A model generated the notes under the pieces. The model ran no database searches. It saw only the letters and a list, made by a program, of their open reading frames with translations, and had not been told where the DNA came from. 64,000 nt of DNA from Quercus robur (taxonomy: Eukaryota; Streptophyta; Magnoliopsida; Fagales; Fagaceae): contig NC_065538.1 of assembly GCF_932294415.1 (NCBI RefSeq), forward strand, positions 75,369,834 through 75,433,833, given 5' to 3'. Numbering within the stretch: the stretch's first letter is position 1; each line of letters starts with the position of its first letter. The position numbers were made by a program, and so were the translations under genes. Shown piece by piece: positions 1 through 10,996 of this stretch.

Positions 1-215
1 AAACAAGCTTATCCAGACTTGGACATTTCGAAGTTCAAAGTTGAAGACCCAGTTCAAACATCCGTCGTGCCTGCTGCCTCAGAGGATACATACGACCTCT
101 TTGCTGATGACGATGCCCTTGGTGACGAGGAGTCGGCACCAGCAAAAGTTGATCAAGCTAAGCCTGACACGGAAACGGTTCCTCAGTCCGTCGACAATGC
201 GGACAAAGCTCAGTA
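1..215 (+). CDS. C-terminal part of extra (antisense) ORF of the Tat-type retrotransposon
   Basis: The frame is open from the left edge to a TAG at 213-215, giving about 70 visible residues. The visible tail is very acidic and poor in hydrophobic residues, with Asp/Glu clusters (ADDDALGDEE) and a Gln/Asp/Lys-rich end, so it is probably disordered. It runs opposite to gag-pol and lies beyond the tandem array, exactly where Tat-lineage elements are known to carry additional antisense ORFs. The product is unknown and no domain is visible in this tail. It could instead be the last exon of an unrelated host gene; its position inside the element makes that less likely. Confidence 0.5.
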
Positions 216-485
216 GATGGATTTTTTTTTTTTTTATGTACTTTTTGGAACAATTCTCATCTGTTGTTGATGATATACAAACATTGCCTTTTAATGGCCT
301 ATTTTTTGTTAAATGCATCCGTGCACTTCAGTTTATATGTTGAATGTTTGAATTTTTTAATTTTGCTTTCGAATTCTGTCATTGCTTGACCTATTTATAT
401 CCGTTCAGCTATTAATTACTTACTGGATCCGGCATGTGTAGGTATATTTTTGATCCTAAGAATTTATTCTTTGGAAACCTGTAGA

Positions 486-1465
486 ATGTTCCGTCCATTT
501 TGGTCTGGGCTTGTCACCTTTGTAGAATGTTCCGTCCACCTTGTGGATATTATATTACATCCGTCCATTTTGGATTTCCAGTTGTCACCCTTCTGGGATG
601 ACCCATCTACCTTATGGATTCTATTTTATTGTGTAAAATGATCCGTCCATCTTGTGGACTTTATTTTATTTCCGTCCACTTTGTGGATGATCCGTCCATC
701 TCGTGGACTTAAGTGGTCATCCTTCTGGGATGATCCGTCCACCTTGTGGACTTCATTTTGTATTCGTCCATCTTGTGGACTTCAAGTGATCATCCTTGTA
801 GGATGATCCGTCCATCTTGTGGACTTTATTTTGTATCCGTCCATCTTGTGGACTTCAAGTAATCATCCCTGTAGGATGATTCGTCCATCTTGTGGACTTC
901 ATTTTGTATCCGTCCATCTTGTGGACTTCAAGTGATCATCCTTGTAGGATGATCCGTCCATCTTGTGGACTTCATTTTGTATCCGTCCATCTTGTGGACT
1001 TCAAGTGATCATCCCTGTAGGATGATCCGTCCATCTTGTGGACTTCATTTTGTATCCGTCCATCTTGTGGACTTCAAGTAATCATCCCTGTAGGATGATC
1101 TGTCCATCTTGTGGACTTTATTTTTTATCCGTCCATCTTGTGGACTTTAAGTGATCATCCTTGTAGGATGATCCGTCCATCTGTGGACTTCATTTTGTAT
1201 CCGTCCATCTTGTGGACTTCAAGTGATCATCCTTGTAGGATGATCCGTCCATCTTGTGGACTTCATTTTGTATCCGTCCATCTTGTGAACTTCAAGTAAT
1301 CATCCCTGTAGGATGATCCGTCCATCTTGTGGACTTCATTTTGTATCCGTCCATCTTGTGGACTTCAAGTGATCATCCTTGTAGGATGATCCGTCCATCT
1401 TGTGGACTTCATTTTGTATCCGTCCATCTTGTGGACTTCATTTTGTATCCGTCCATCTTGTGGAC
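486..1465. repeat. 73-bp tandem array with internal palindromes
   Basis: Well-preserved units with a 73-bp period occupy about 639-1465; for example GATGATCCGTCC-type starts lie at 948, 1021 and 1094. More decayed units extend back to about 486. Each unit carries two copies of GTCCATCTTGTGGAC, a 5-bp stem with a 5-nt loop, and one ATCATCC-TTGTA-GGATGAT, a 7-bp stem. The array lies between the end of pol and the antisense ORF of the surrounding retrotransposon. Confidence 0.9.
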
Positions 1466-1658
1466 AATTGTAATGACATCCAAGTAGAAGATCAAAATTG
1501 TATCTGATTATTCTTAATAGAAATGCGTAAAGGAAAAGTGCCTGCCCCCTTGGGCTTAAAAAGGCACGACAAGATTGTAGCAAAAAACAGTTAAAGAAAA
1601 ACTAATAATTAAAAAAAAAAAGCTTAAAAAAAACTGGTTGCCGTTCGCCGTGTTACTA

Positions 1659-4328
1659 TTACTGGTAGTATTTTCTCAAATGCTCGGCATTCCATGGATG
1701 CCGTAGCTTCTCTCCATCTGTTGTCTTCAGGTGGTATGTTCCTTTCCTTTTCCATGACGTAACTCTATAAGGTCCTTCCCAGTTGGGGCCGAGTTTTCCC
1801 TGTGTAGGGTCTCTAGTTGCACCCATGACCTTCCTGAGTACGAGGTCTCCTACTTGGAAGTCTCTGTGTCGGACCCGGGAGTTGTACTGTCTGGCCATGC
1901 GATCTTGGTATCTAGCGATCCTTTACTCCGCCGCCGACCTAACCTCATCTAACAGGTCCAGCTGTAGCCTCATAGATTCGTCATTCCTGCTCTCGTCATG
2001 GTTGTGAACCCTGTAACTCGTGAGCCCAACTTCTGCTGGGATGACCACCTCGCTCCCGTACGTCAGTCGGAATGGCGTCTCTCCTGTTGGGGTCCTCGCC
2101 GTTGTCCTGTATGCCCACAGTATGCTCGGCAATTCTTCGGGCCATATGCTCTTTGCCCCCTCGAGCCGAGTCTTGATAATCTTTAACAGGGATCGGTTCG
2201 TGACTTCAACCTGGCCATTAGCCTGAGGATGGGCGGATGATGAGTAGTGGTTTTTTATTCCTAGCTGTGTGCAGAAATCCCGGAAGTGGCCGTTGTCGAA
2301 CTGCCTCCCGTTATCTGAGACAAGGACTCTAGGAATACCAAACCTGCATACGATGCATCGCCAGACAAAACTTCTAATGTTATTTTCTGTAATGGTGGCC
2401 AAGGCTTCTGCTTCTACCCATTTTGTGAAGTAGTCAATACCCACTACCAAGAACTTCAACTGCCTTACCGCCGTTGGGAAATGTCCCATGATATCTAGTC
2501 CCCACTGAGCGAACGGCCATGGAGCCGTTATAGGGGTTAGCTCTTCAGCTGGCTATCCGATAACATTGCTGAACCTCTAGCATTTGTCGCAGCTTTTAAC
2601 GTAAGACTCGGCATCCTTCTGCATGGTTGGCCAGTAATACCCAGCTCGTACCAGTTTGTGCACCAACGACGGCGATCCAGAATGGTTCCTGCATATCCCT
2701 TCGTGTACTTCCCTCATTACGTAGTCTGCCTCTTCGGCCCCCAGGCATCTTAGATACGGACGAGAGAAACCTCTCTTGTAAAGAATGTCTTTTATTAAGA
2801 CGAACCTTGCCGCTTGGACCTTTAGCTTTCTTGCTGCCTCCTTCTCTTCTGGCAGTAACCCGTCCTTTAAGTATGAAGTTATCTGTGTAGTCCAATTTCT
2901 TTCGGAGCGTATCTCCTGCATGTTGTCAGGGTCTATTAGTGGAGAAAGTTGAACAAAAGAAATTACATTACCCGGTGTCATCATATGTTCTGCTGAAGCG
3001 GCTTTGGCTAGCCGATCGGCGAGCTCATTTTCTCCCCTGGGGATTTGGACGACCATGGCTTTTAGTCCGTCGACTCTCGCCCTTACTTGATTAAGATATC
3101 TCTTCATCCTTTCCCCCTTGCATTCATAATCTCCATTTACTTGATTGGTCACGACTTGAGAGTCACAGTAAACGACTACGCTTTCGACTCCGGCGGCTTT
3201 GGCTAGGTCGAGTCCTACCGCCACTGCTTCGTATTCCGCTTCATTGTTGGTAGTGGGGAAGTCGAGACGGACCATACATTCAATCTTGTCTCCTTCAGGT
3301 GACAGCAATACGATGCCGGCTCCTCCGGCTCGCCGATTGGATGATTCATCGGTGTATATGCTCCACTGGGGGGATTCTTCTGCCCCCTTGTCTTCGTCAC
3401 GCGTAAACTCTGCTATGAAGTCGGCTACGGCCTGTCCTTTAATGGCCACATGTGGACGATACTTGATATCAAACTCACTCAATTCTATTGCCCACAGCGT
3501 CAGTCGACCTGCGGCTTCAAGATTACTCAATGCCCTTCGCAAGGGCTTGTCGGTCATTACGTTCACGGTATGGGCTTGAAAGTAGGGCTTGAGCTTGCGA
3601 GCCGCCGTGACCAATGCAAAAGCGAGTTTCTCCATAGGTTGGTATCTTTCTTCGGCACCGCGGAGCACCCGGCTGGCGTAGTATACAGGCTTCTGTGTAT
3701 TATCCTCTTCTCTAATTAAGGCCGCGCTGACTGCGACAGAGGAGACAGCCAAGTAGAGGAAAAGTTCTTCACCAGGTTGCGAGGGACTCAGTAGGGGTGG
3801 TGAAGATAGGTATGCTTTTAATTCCTCGAATGCTCGCTGACACTCGTCCATCCACTCGAAAGACTTCTTTAACGTGCGAAAGAAGGGCAAACACTTGTCC
3901 GTGGCTCTCGACACGAATCTATTTAATGCCGCTGTCTTGCCGTTAAGGCTTTATATCTCCTTCACATTTCGCGGGGGGGCCATCTCTATTATGGCTCGGA
4001 TTTTGTCCGGGTTAGCCTCAATCCCCCTCTGGGATACCATGAATCCTAGGAATTTGCCTGCCGTTACGCCGAATGCGCACTTTCCCAGATTGAGCTTCAT
4101 GTTGTAGGATCGAAGCATACCGAATGTTTCCTTAAGATCTCCCAGGTGGTCTTCCTCCTTCCGGCTCTTCACCAGCATGTCATCGACATAGACTTGGACA
4201 TTCCTTCTGATTTGCTGCGCGAACATCTTGTTCATTAGTCTTTGGTATGTTGCCCCCGCATTCTTCAGGCCGAATGGCATTACTTTGTAACAGAAGAGTC
4301 ATTGACTGGTTACGAACGAAGTCTTCTC
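1659..4328 (-). pseudogene. Tat-type pol: RT C-terminal part, RNase H, archaeal-type RNase H, integrase (broken)
   Basis: The pieces at 4280-3951, 3914-2577, 2489-1923 and 1898-1659 stay in one frame and are separated only by in-frame stops. The first holds the RT core motif YVDD followed by MLVKS. The next has a gypsy-type RNase H region (around KPVYYASRVLRG) and then a second RNase H (IYTDESSN, NNEAEYEA, CDSQ, DRLAKAAS) as in Tat elements. The integrase follows, with an HHCC zinc region ending KSCDKC and catalytic Asp in GIDYFTKW and SDNGRQF. The C-terminal segment ends in a TAA/TAG-terminated basic tail at 1659. Interrupting stops near 4329, 4297, 3948, 2574, about 2550 and 1920 mostly look like C-to-T changes of glutamine codons. 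The element cannot transpose by itself. Confidence 0.9.
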
Positions 4329-6893
4329 CTAATCGGCCTCGTGCATGCGGATCTGGTCATAACTCGAGAAAGCGTCCATGAAGCTTAGTAATTGGTGTTG
4401 AGCCGTCGAGTCTACTAGGACGTCGACCCTTGGAAGGGGATAGCTATCTTTTGGGCACGCTTTGTTAAGATCGGTGAAGTCCACGCACATCCGCCACTTG
4501 CCGCTCGCTTTCTTCACCATTACCACATTCGCCAGCCAATCGGGATAGTAGACTTCCCTGATGAAGCTTGCCTCTTGGAGTTTGCGGACCTCTTTCGCTA
4601 TTGCTTGGTCTCGTTTCGGGGCGAACACTTTCTTCTTTTGTCGAACGGGTGGAAACGAGGGCAATACATTCAACTTATGTACCATGACTGAGGGATCGAT
4701 TCCTGGCATATCGTCATGGCTCCAGGCAAACACATCCTTATTGCTCCTCAAGAAAGCTACGAGCTCTTGACGGATTGCGGGTTTGGCAAGCGTTCCGATC
4801 TTGGTTGTTTTGTCCGGATTGGAACTGTCGAGAGTTATCTCCTCTAGCTTCTCTGTGGGTTCTGCCATCGTTCGGTGCTCTTCTATGTTCAAGGCCTGGA
4901 TTTGGTCTTCCATCTCCATCATAGCTACGTAGCATTCTCGTGTGACAACTTGACTTCCACGTAGCTCTCCTACCCCATACTCCGTTGGGAACTTGATCAT
5001 TAGGTGGTAAGTTGATGTTACCGCCTTCCACGAGTTGAGCGTAGGTCGTCCAAGAATAGCATTGTAGGCGGATGAGCAATCGACCACCAAGAATGTCACG
5101 TCCCTGGTGATTTGTTGGGGGTAATCTCCTACTGTCACCGATAACGTGACCGCGCCCAAAGGGAATACCCTACTTCCTCCGAAACCAACGAGCGGAGCGT
5201 TTGTCGGTATTAACTGCTCCCTGTCAATCCTCATTTGCTGGAACGCCGGATAGTACAAGATATCGGCCGAGCTGCCGTTGTCGACCAACACTCGGTGCAT
5301 GTTGTAGTCTCCTGCCCGCATGCTGACGACGAGGGCATCATCGTGTGGATGGTGTAGGCGCCGTGCATCCTCTTCCGAGAACCCGATAATGGGGCCTTCC
5401 CTTCTTGCTATCTTTGGCACTGTGCCCGTCAACTGGACATTCTGTACCGTCCGAAGGTATGTTTTGCGAGCCTTTTTTGACGATCCGGCCGCAGCTGTTC
5501 CTCCGATTATCATCCTTATGTCCCCTAATGGGGGTCTCGGTCGCTCGTTTTCTCGGCGGGGGTGTTGTTCTTGTGGGGGTTGATCCGTTCTCTCCTTACT
5601 GACGAACTTCTGCAGCTTTCCTTGTTGGATAAGGGCTTCAATTTGCTGCTTCAAGTCGTAGCAATCGGCCGTGTCGTGACCATGGTCACGGTGGAAGCGA
5701 CAATATTTGTCTCTGGACCTTTTGTTGGGATCACTCTTCAGCTTTCCCGGAAACGTCAGGGACCCTTCGTCCTTAATCTGCATTAGGACTTGGTCTATCG
5801 GAGCGGTTAACGGGGTGAAACTTGTGAACCTTCCGCCCATGGGTTTTGGACGTCTCTCCTCCCTTCGGTCTCCCATCCTTCCTTTCTTCCGCCCCTGGTC
5901 CTGTCGGGGGTCTTCTTGTCTGTCTCTTTTCTTGGGTCTATCTTCTCGGGCTAATAGCGCGTCTTCAGCGTTCATATATTTGGTAGCCCTGTAAAGCACC
6001 TTTGACATGGTCTTTGGGTCGTTTTTGTATAGGGAGAACAAAAACTTACCCCCCTTCAGCCCATTCGTGAATGCTGTTACCAGTATCTTGTCGTCGGCTT
6101 CGTCGATCGAGAGCGCTTCTTTATTGAAGCGTGATATGTAGGCCCGTAACGTCTCCTCCTCTCGCTGCTTGATATTCATTAAACAAGCCGTGGATTTCTT
6201 ATACCGATGTCCTCTGATGAAGTGCGTAGTAAATTGAGCGCTTAGCTCCTTGAAGGTGCTGATGGAGTTGGGTGTTAGCCGGCTGAACCAAATCCTTGCT
6301 GCGCCCTTTAGGGTTGTAGGAAAGGCCCTGCACATAATCGCGTCTGCCATTCCCTGAAGGTGCATCAAGGTCTTGAAGGTCTCCAGGTGATCTAGAAGGT
6401 CCTTGACTCCGTCATAACTATCCATATTTGGCATGCGGAACTTACTCGGCAGGGGGAAGGAGTTGACGATTGTCGTAAATGGCGAGTCAGTCTGGTTGAC
6501 AAGGTCCTCAAGATCACTGGACACTCGCCCCTTGAGGGCGTTCATCATTACTTCCATCTGTTCCTTCATCGCCTGCATCTCCGCGATGATGGGTGGTGGA
6601 GCCATATCTGTCAGGGAAGGGATGCTAGTGTCCCGTCGTACTGGTCTGCTCGGGGCGTTGCTCTCCTGTGGTCCGTCATGATTTCTCCTTTCAGCGCTGG
6701 TCCCTTCTTGATCCGCTCCTTGGTTATTGATCGCCGCATTCTTTTGGTTCAGCTGCTCTTCTAGGTCGTGGTTTTGTTTGGTGAGGCGCTCCACGGCTGT
6801 GGCGAGCGTCCTGACCTGTCTCTCAAGAGCAGACGTAGGGGTTTCTTCTTCTTGAACGTCGTTAGTGGTTGCCATTGAGCGAGTGAGTACCAT
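4329..6893 (-). pseudogene. Tat-type gag, aspartic protease and N-terminal RT
   Basis: An uninterrupted frame of about 854 codons starts at the ATG at 6893 (MVLTRSMATTND), which I chose because it follows the primer-binding site directly. Earlier in-frame codons up to 7085 lie inside the LTR. In order it has a coiled-coil-like Gln/Glu-rich N-terminus, a retrotransposon gag core (near FRMPNMDSYDG and GAARIWFSRL), an Arg/Lys-rich stretch, a Cys-His knuckle (CRFHRDHGHDTADC), an aspartic protease active site (VLVDNGSSADIL) and the N-terminal RT fingers (KWRMCVDFTDLNKACPKDSYPLP). It ends at a premature stop after MHEAD, inside the RT domain. Gag and protease look intact. The product would be the structural polyprotein of the virus-like particle. 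Confidence 0.9.
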
Positions 6894-6930
6894 GTAACTC
6901 TTTTGTCTAGGAAGCGATAATGTGCTACGT

Positions 6931-6950
6931 TTCCCACAGACGGCGCCAAC
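6931..6950 (-). other. Primer-binding site region of the Tat-type element
   Basis: On the minus strand the sequence next to the LTR end reads GTTGGCGCCGTCTGTGGGAA. Its TGGCGCCG core is complementary to the 3' end of a plant tRNA ending CGGCGCCA (tRNA-Asp ends this way). Complementarity beyond about nine bases is not evident. It lies 38 bp upstream of the gag ATG. Confidence 0.7.
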
Positions 6951-7500
6951 TGATGATGCCGAAAATATCACCAATAGGTCACACCGCACTCGCGACTCAA
7001 AGCGAACCTGCACAACAAGAACAATCGAAAGAAAACCTTTAGAGAGCACCGGTGTGGTGCCGGCCAAACACTCTCCGAAGGTCAAGTTAGAATTCTTCTC
7101 ACAACTCTAGAGTGCTAGAGAGGGTAAATTATGCGTACCTTGATTTGCGAGGGTGTTAGGTCTTTTATAGTAGTAGTTGGCTTTTCCTTCTTGGTCTCGA
7201 AGTCTTTTCCATGTGGGACTCTACTTCAAACTCTTCCGAGCGTGGTGAGCAAGGATTTCCTTATAGAGGAAATCTATTTTCAGCGTGCGTGTCTCCTAAA
7301 ATCACCCTTGTATTTGGATTTCCATTTTCGGATCTTAGGGCTTTTCTAGGCAACGAGCGATAGAGATCTCGGATCATGGGCCCTCACTGTGTCTTTCAGC
7401 GATGGGCCTGCAAAGCGCATGGGATCATCTTTACACAGGCCCAACAGCTCCTATCCGTCAGGCCCATTAAGGTAGGCCCGTTAGGCTTTATATTTTATCA
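6951..7500 (-). repeat. 5' LTR of the Tat-type element (about 550 bp)
   Basis: On the minus strand the LTR begins TGATAAAATA at 7500 and ends GCATCATCA at 6951, beside the primer-binding site. A TATA box (TATAAAAGA, minus strand, 7169-7161) sits well inside it and probably drives the element. The outer boundary is inferred from the TGAT...ATCA termini and from the gag frame of the older element stopping here. It cannot be confirmed by comparison because the partner LTR is off the window. Confidence 0.6.
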
Positions 7501-7898
7501 TCTTCAAATTCATTGATAGATTGTTCAAAAGTGGGCTGAGGACATGAAATGGGATGAGGATGAGGATTCATCGTATTTGCTTCAACTTGAAAAGTACCAT
7601 ACTGAGATTGGGGTAGATACTTAGCTTGATAGTATGGTGACAAATACTCATCACAAAGCTTTTCTTTCATATCTCCCCACACACAAATGGCAGGTTCATA
7701 CCTCATATAGTGAAAATATTCAAGATTCTCCCAAAATTTTTGTGCTTTACCTCTTAACGTCAACTTGGCATACCTAACCTTTTTGTTATCTGCAAAATTT
7801 GCTTGCTCAAAGAATTGCTCCATCCCATTCATCCAGTTGACAAAATCTCGTGGATAAGTATTACAACCATCAAAATAAGGTGCTTCTAATATCACCAT
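7498..7898 (-). pseudogene. gag remnant of an older LTR retrotransposon
   Basis: A frame of 136 codons reads as the retrotransposon gag core: a YFDGCNTYP-type start, then FVNWMNGMEQFFEQ, KLTLRGKAQKFWENL, and WGDMKEKLCDEYLSPYY. This is the usual pattern for Ty3/gypsy gag. The frame continues only a few codons past 7500 and then stops, because the Tat-type element seems to have inserted here. No protease, RT or integrase of this element is visible on the other side in the window. With the primer-binding-like site at 8695 and LTR-like DNA beyond, it forms the 5' part of an older minus-strand element. Confidence 0.75.
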
Positions 7899-8694
7899 AG
7901 CTCACTGGGCAAAAAGATTGTTGCCAACTTGACTTGTTAAGTACGACCCACTAAAGAAGGGATTGTCATGGCATTAACCAAATAAAGCTTCACTGTTTGA
8001 AGTTTGAACACCAAAAGAAAAACCGTGGACTGGACTGAAGGCCTAGAAAGCTAGACTTGATTTTTTTTTTTTTTTTTTGTATACACGTAGAGAATATATT
8101 GACAATATTTCAAACTAGAAAATTAAACCAAAAGAGAAGAAACTTCAAACCCAAAGTGGCGTGGCCCACGTGTTTGCCTTGTCCTAAGGTGAACTCACGT
8201 GTCTGCCTTGTCTTGAGGTGTCTAATAAACACAAAAAGCAAAACTTCAAAATGCAATATAGGTTGTGCAAACTCAGGTGAGGTTTGTAATAGGTCTCGGC
8301 AAGAACAACATTGAGCTTTGGTCAGATCTGCATCGAAGTTTGGTTTGGCAGTGGTGCATTAGATGAAGGGCTTCTGGCGGTGCAACACTGACAAGGATCA
8401 GGATCGGGCTTGTGGGTCGACGAAGATGGTCTGGCTTCGATTGGAGTAGGTGAGCAAATGGCGGTCTAAAGGCTAGATCGTCGTCATGGTGGCACTGGAC
8501 AACAAAATTGGAAGTCGCTGGTTTGATGGGAACGCTGCTGGTGATGGAGGCTGATGGCGAGGCTGATGGCGATGCTGACTTCTTGTGGATTTGAATTGTG
8601 ATTTGATGGGATGAGAAGCACGGCAATGAATGATTTTTTTTTTTAATACTTTTCTAGTTAGTGACTACGGTGATGCTTCAAACAGATCGGTGTT
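7899..8694 (-). other. Leader region of the older LTR retrotransposon
   Basis: Non-coding stretch between the gag remnant and the primer-binding-like site. A minus-strand reading frame at 8626-8273 is Ser/Pro/His-rich with no recognisable domain, and I do not call it a gene. A short diverged duplication around CACGTGT(T/C)TGCCTTGTC lies at 8167-8220. Confidence 0.4.
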
Positions 8695-9033
8695 TGTTCT
8701 GATACCAAAATTGACATAGGACAACCACACTATTTCAATAGAAACAATAAAATAAATGAATATGACCTAGGAGTCAGCACCTAGGCCTTGCTTTGAGTCA
8801 GCAGCAAGCGAGGAAACCATTAGGAGTCAGCACCTAGGGTAGACCTGGAGTCAACACCAGACCAAAAGAGACCAAACAGCCATTTTTTCATTCATCAAAA
8901 TATCAACTATCTTCTTAAGGAGTACAATAGGTTGCTTATAAAGGATTACTAAACCCTAGTTCTAATTGGCTAGGAAACCCTAATTGCCTTATTACAAAAA
9001 TAACCTTGCTTCCAAATTAAAATACTAATAGCC
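8695..9033 (-). repeat. Primer-binding-like site and LTR-like segment of the older retrotransposon
   Basis: On the minus strand TGGTATCAGAACA (8707-8695) resembles the common initiator-tRNA-Met primer-binding site TGGTATCAGAGC. It follows a segment ending ...CCTATGTCA at 8712, as expected for an LTR end. A TATA-like TTTATAAG lies near 8938. A motif around GGAGTCAGCACCTAGG is repeated inside (8769 and 8822). The LTR probably continued to about 10,245 before the Harbinger-like element inserted at 9034; the far end is unclear. Confidence 0.5.
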
Positions 9034-9036
9034 TAA

Positions 9037-9433
9037 GAGCATCCACAGCAGTGGAGCTAAATATTTAGCTATTTAGCTCCACTAAAACTTACTTTATCTA
9101 TTTTACTTATACATATGCATACATACGCTGCAGCAGTGGATCTATTTTAGCTTTCAACACAATAAAATAATATAAACATTACAATAAAATATTATAACCA
9201 CTACAATAAAATAATATATTCTACTAAAAAAAACATTCACAGTCCCAACCACACCCGCCACCACCACCACCAATCCACAGCAGGAAAAAGCAACCACAGC
9301 CAACCACACCCGCCACCACCACCACCAATCCACAGCAGGAAAAAGATAAATAAATAAATCCAAATCTCAAATCTTTTTCCTCAGCCACCGCCACAACCAC
9401 AACCACCACCACCACCACCACCACCACCACCAG

Positions 9434-9474
<41 letters not shown>

Positions 9475-10171
9475 CGAGTACAACACCAGCAGTCGACAGC
9501 AGAAGAAAAAAAAAATGGAAAACCCAAATCTCCAAGTACAACACCAGCAGTCCACAGCAGAAGAAAAAAAAAATGGAAAACCCAAATCTCTGTAATAGGC
9601 GATCGGCGGCGTGGGTCTGCGATTGGCGGTGTGGGTCTGAGATCGGCGGCTTGGAACGGCTGGGTTGGGCCGGCGGCGAGGAATGAGGGATCTTGAGAGA
9701 GTGATGGTGAGAGAGGGGAGTGACGGTGAGTTTGAGAGCTGGTCGGGACGGCTGCCGGAGTGAGAAAGAAGATGAGAGCTTGAGGATTGCTGGTCGGGCC
9801 GGAGTGAGAAAGAGGATGAAAGCTTGAGAACGGCTGGTCGGAACGGCGAGATTGCACAGTGACAGAGAGGATGAGAGCTTGAGGGAGTTCTGGGGAGAGG
9901 AAGAGAATTCAGAAGAGTGAGAGAGAGGCACAAAGTGAGAAAGAGATGAAAGAAAACAAAAGGCAAACGGTATTATTTTAATCCCGGTAAAGAATTAAAT
10001 AATATTATTTTTGTTTAGCTTAGATGAACAGTACACATCTATTTATAGATGTGTACTGTTCATGTGGAGCTAAAAAATTTAGATATAACTCCACTGCTGG
10101 AGCGTAATTTTAGTATCAGTGGAGCTAAATTATAGCATTATAGCAATATAGCACCACTGCTGTGAGTGCTC
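9037..10171. mobile_element. Non-autonomous Harbinger-like element with TAA target duplication
   Basis: The left terminus GAGCATCCACAGCAGTGG and the right terminus (as reverse complement GAGCACTCACAGCAGTGG) form terminal inverted repeats flanked by TAA on both sides (9034-9036 and 10172-10174). A 3-bp TWA duplication fits PIF/Harbinger-type elements. The subterminal regions also match in inverted orientation (GTGGAGCTAAAT). The interior is low-complexity: CCA-repeat tracts, a 40-nt A run near 9435-9470, and two nearly identical local duplications (about 9240-9290 against 9297-9345, and 9479-9530 against 9537-9590). No transposase is visible. Confidence 0.75.
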
Positions 10172-10247
10172 TAATAAACTAATAGGACCCAAAACATAAA
10201 AATACAATTGACTTGCAAACATAAATAATACTAAATAATAATCTTCT

Positions 10248-10550
10248 TGCGTCTCCCGTATCACCATTGACATGTTTAGCATGTCTAACAAGGTTATGAG
10301 CAACCGAATTTCTCTATCTCTTGGTATGAGAAAACATAACATCAATAAACGAAGTTAACAAAAATTTTGCCTTGTCTATGAGTTGACCAAGAGAAGCAAG
10401 AGAAGTATCGTGACAAAGAAAAGCTTTAAAGATCACTTCCAAATCCCCTTCAAGAATAGTAGAAGAGGCACCAGTATCTTTAGCAAAAACTAAACTAAAG
10501 CTCTAACAGCGGCAAAGGTTTCATCATCCTCCACTGAATATGGTAGATGA
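10248..10550 (-). pseudogene. Fragment of a LINE-type RNase H (RVT_3) domain
   Basis: On the minus strand the frames read EDDETFAAVRALV, then after a shift AKDTGASSTILEGDLEVIFKA, LASLGQLIDKAKFLL and NSVAHNLVRHAKHV. This is the typical C-terminal RNase H of plant LINE ORF2 proteins: an Asp in LEGD and the closing VAHNLxRHA motif. A frameshift or stop after RALV and a stop before RNSVAHN show it is dead. It seems cut off at the lower coordinate by the older LTR element. Confidence 0.65.
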
Positions 10551-10996
10551 TTATTATTAATAATAAAATTGTTATGATGATGGAATAAATCTAGAGTTTA
10601 TATTGTTTCATAAGTAACAACCATGGTTTTAAAAATCAAATTAGATGAATTAGTTCACATTTGAACTTGTCTCTATGTTGGTTCGATTATCATATAAAAC
10701 TGAATAAATGCCAAAATTGGAGGAAACCAAGGAATTGTCAATTCAAACAGTAAAATTGGAAACCACAATAATTAAACCATTTCCAACGGTTGATTCAGGC
10801 AAACCCGGTTACCTCATCGATGCTAAATCAGCTCTTTGGTATTATTACTCTTTGCAAATTGAACTTGACTCTTGTTTTCTTGTATTGTTGTTAAACGACT
10901 CACATCAAATGTATTTAATGAACAAGAATGATGATATGACAAGAGAATACTTCGAATCGTAAAGGTTTTTTTTTTATTTTTTTATTAGATATCATC
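10551..10996. other. Intergenic stretch, no gene seen
   Basis: AT-rich. An 84-codon plus-strand frame (10708-10962) has no recognisable domain, no splice context and no codon-use signal, and I do not call it. Confidence 0.4.

Larger units (their letters stand above)
1..7500 (-). mobile_element. Ty3/gypsy Tat-lineage LTR retrotransposon, 3' end outside window
   Basis: Read on the minus strand, the order is 5' LTR (7500-6951), primer-binding site, gag, protease, reverse transcriptase, RNase H, a second archaeal-type RNase H, integrase, a hairpin-rich tandem array, and an ORF in the opposite orientation that runs off the left edge. The second RNase H and an extra antisense ORF between pol and the 3' LTR are known traits of the Tat/Ogre branch of plant Ty3/gypsy elements. 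No copy of the LTR terminus is present at 1-1640, so the 3' LTR must lie left of the window. Pol is broken by several stops, so this copy cannot encode a full polyprotein. The right boundary at 7500 is inferred from the TG...CA ends and from the abrupt change to an unrelated gag remnant. Confidence 0.85.

Noticed and set aside
9224-9966. Long overlapping minus-strand frames (up to 235 codons)
   Set aside because: All three frames are open at once through CCA repeats and a long A run; the translations are Ser/Pro, Phe and Val/Gly runs. This is low-complexity DNA inside a MITE-like element.
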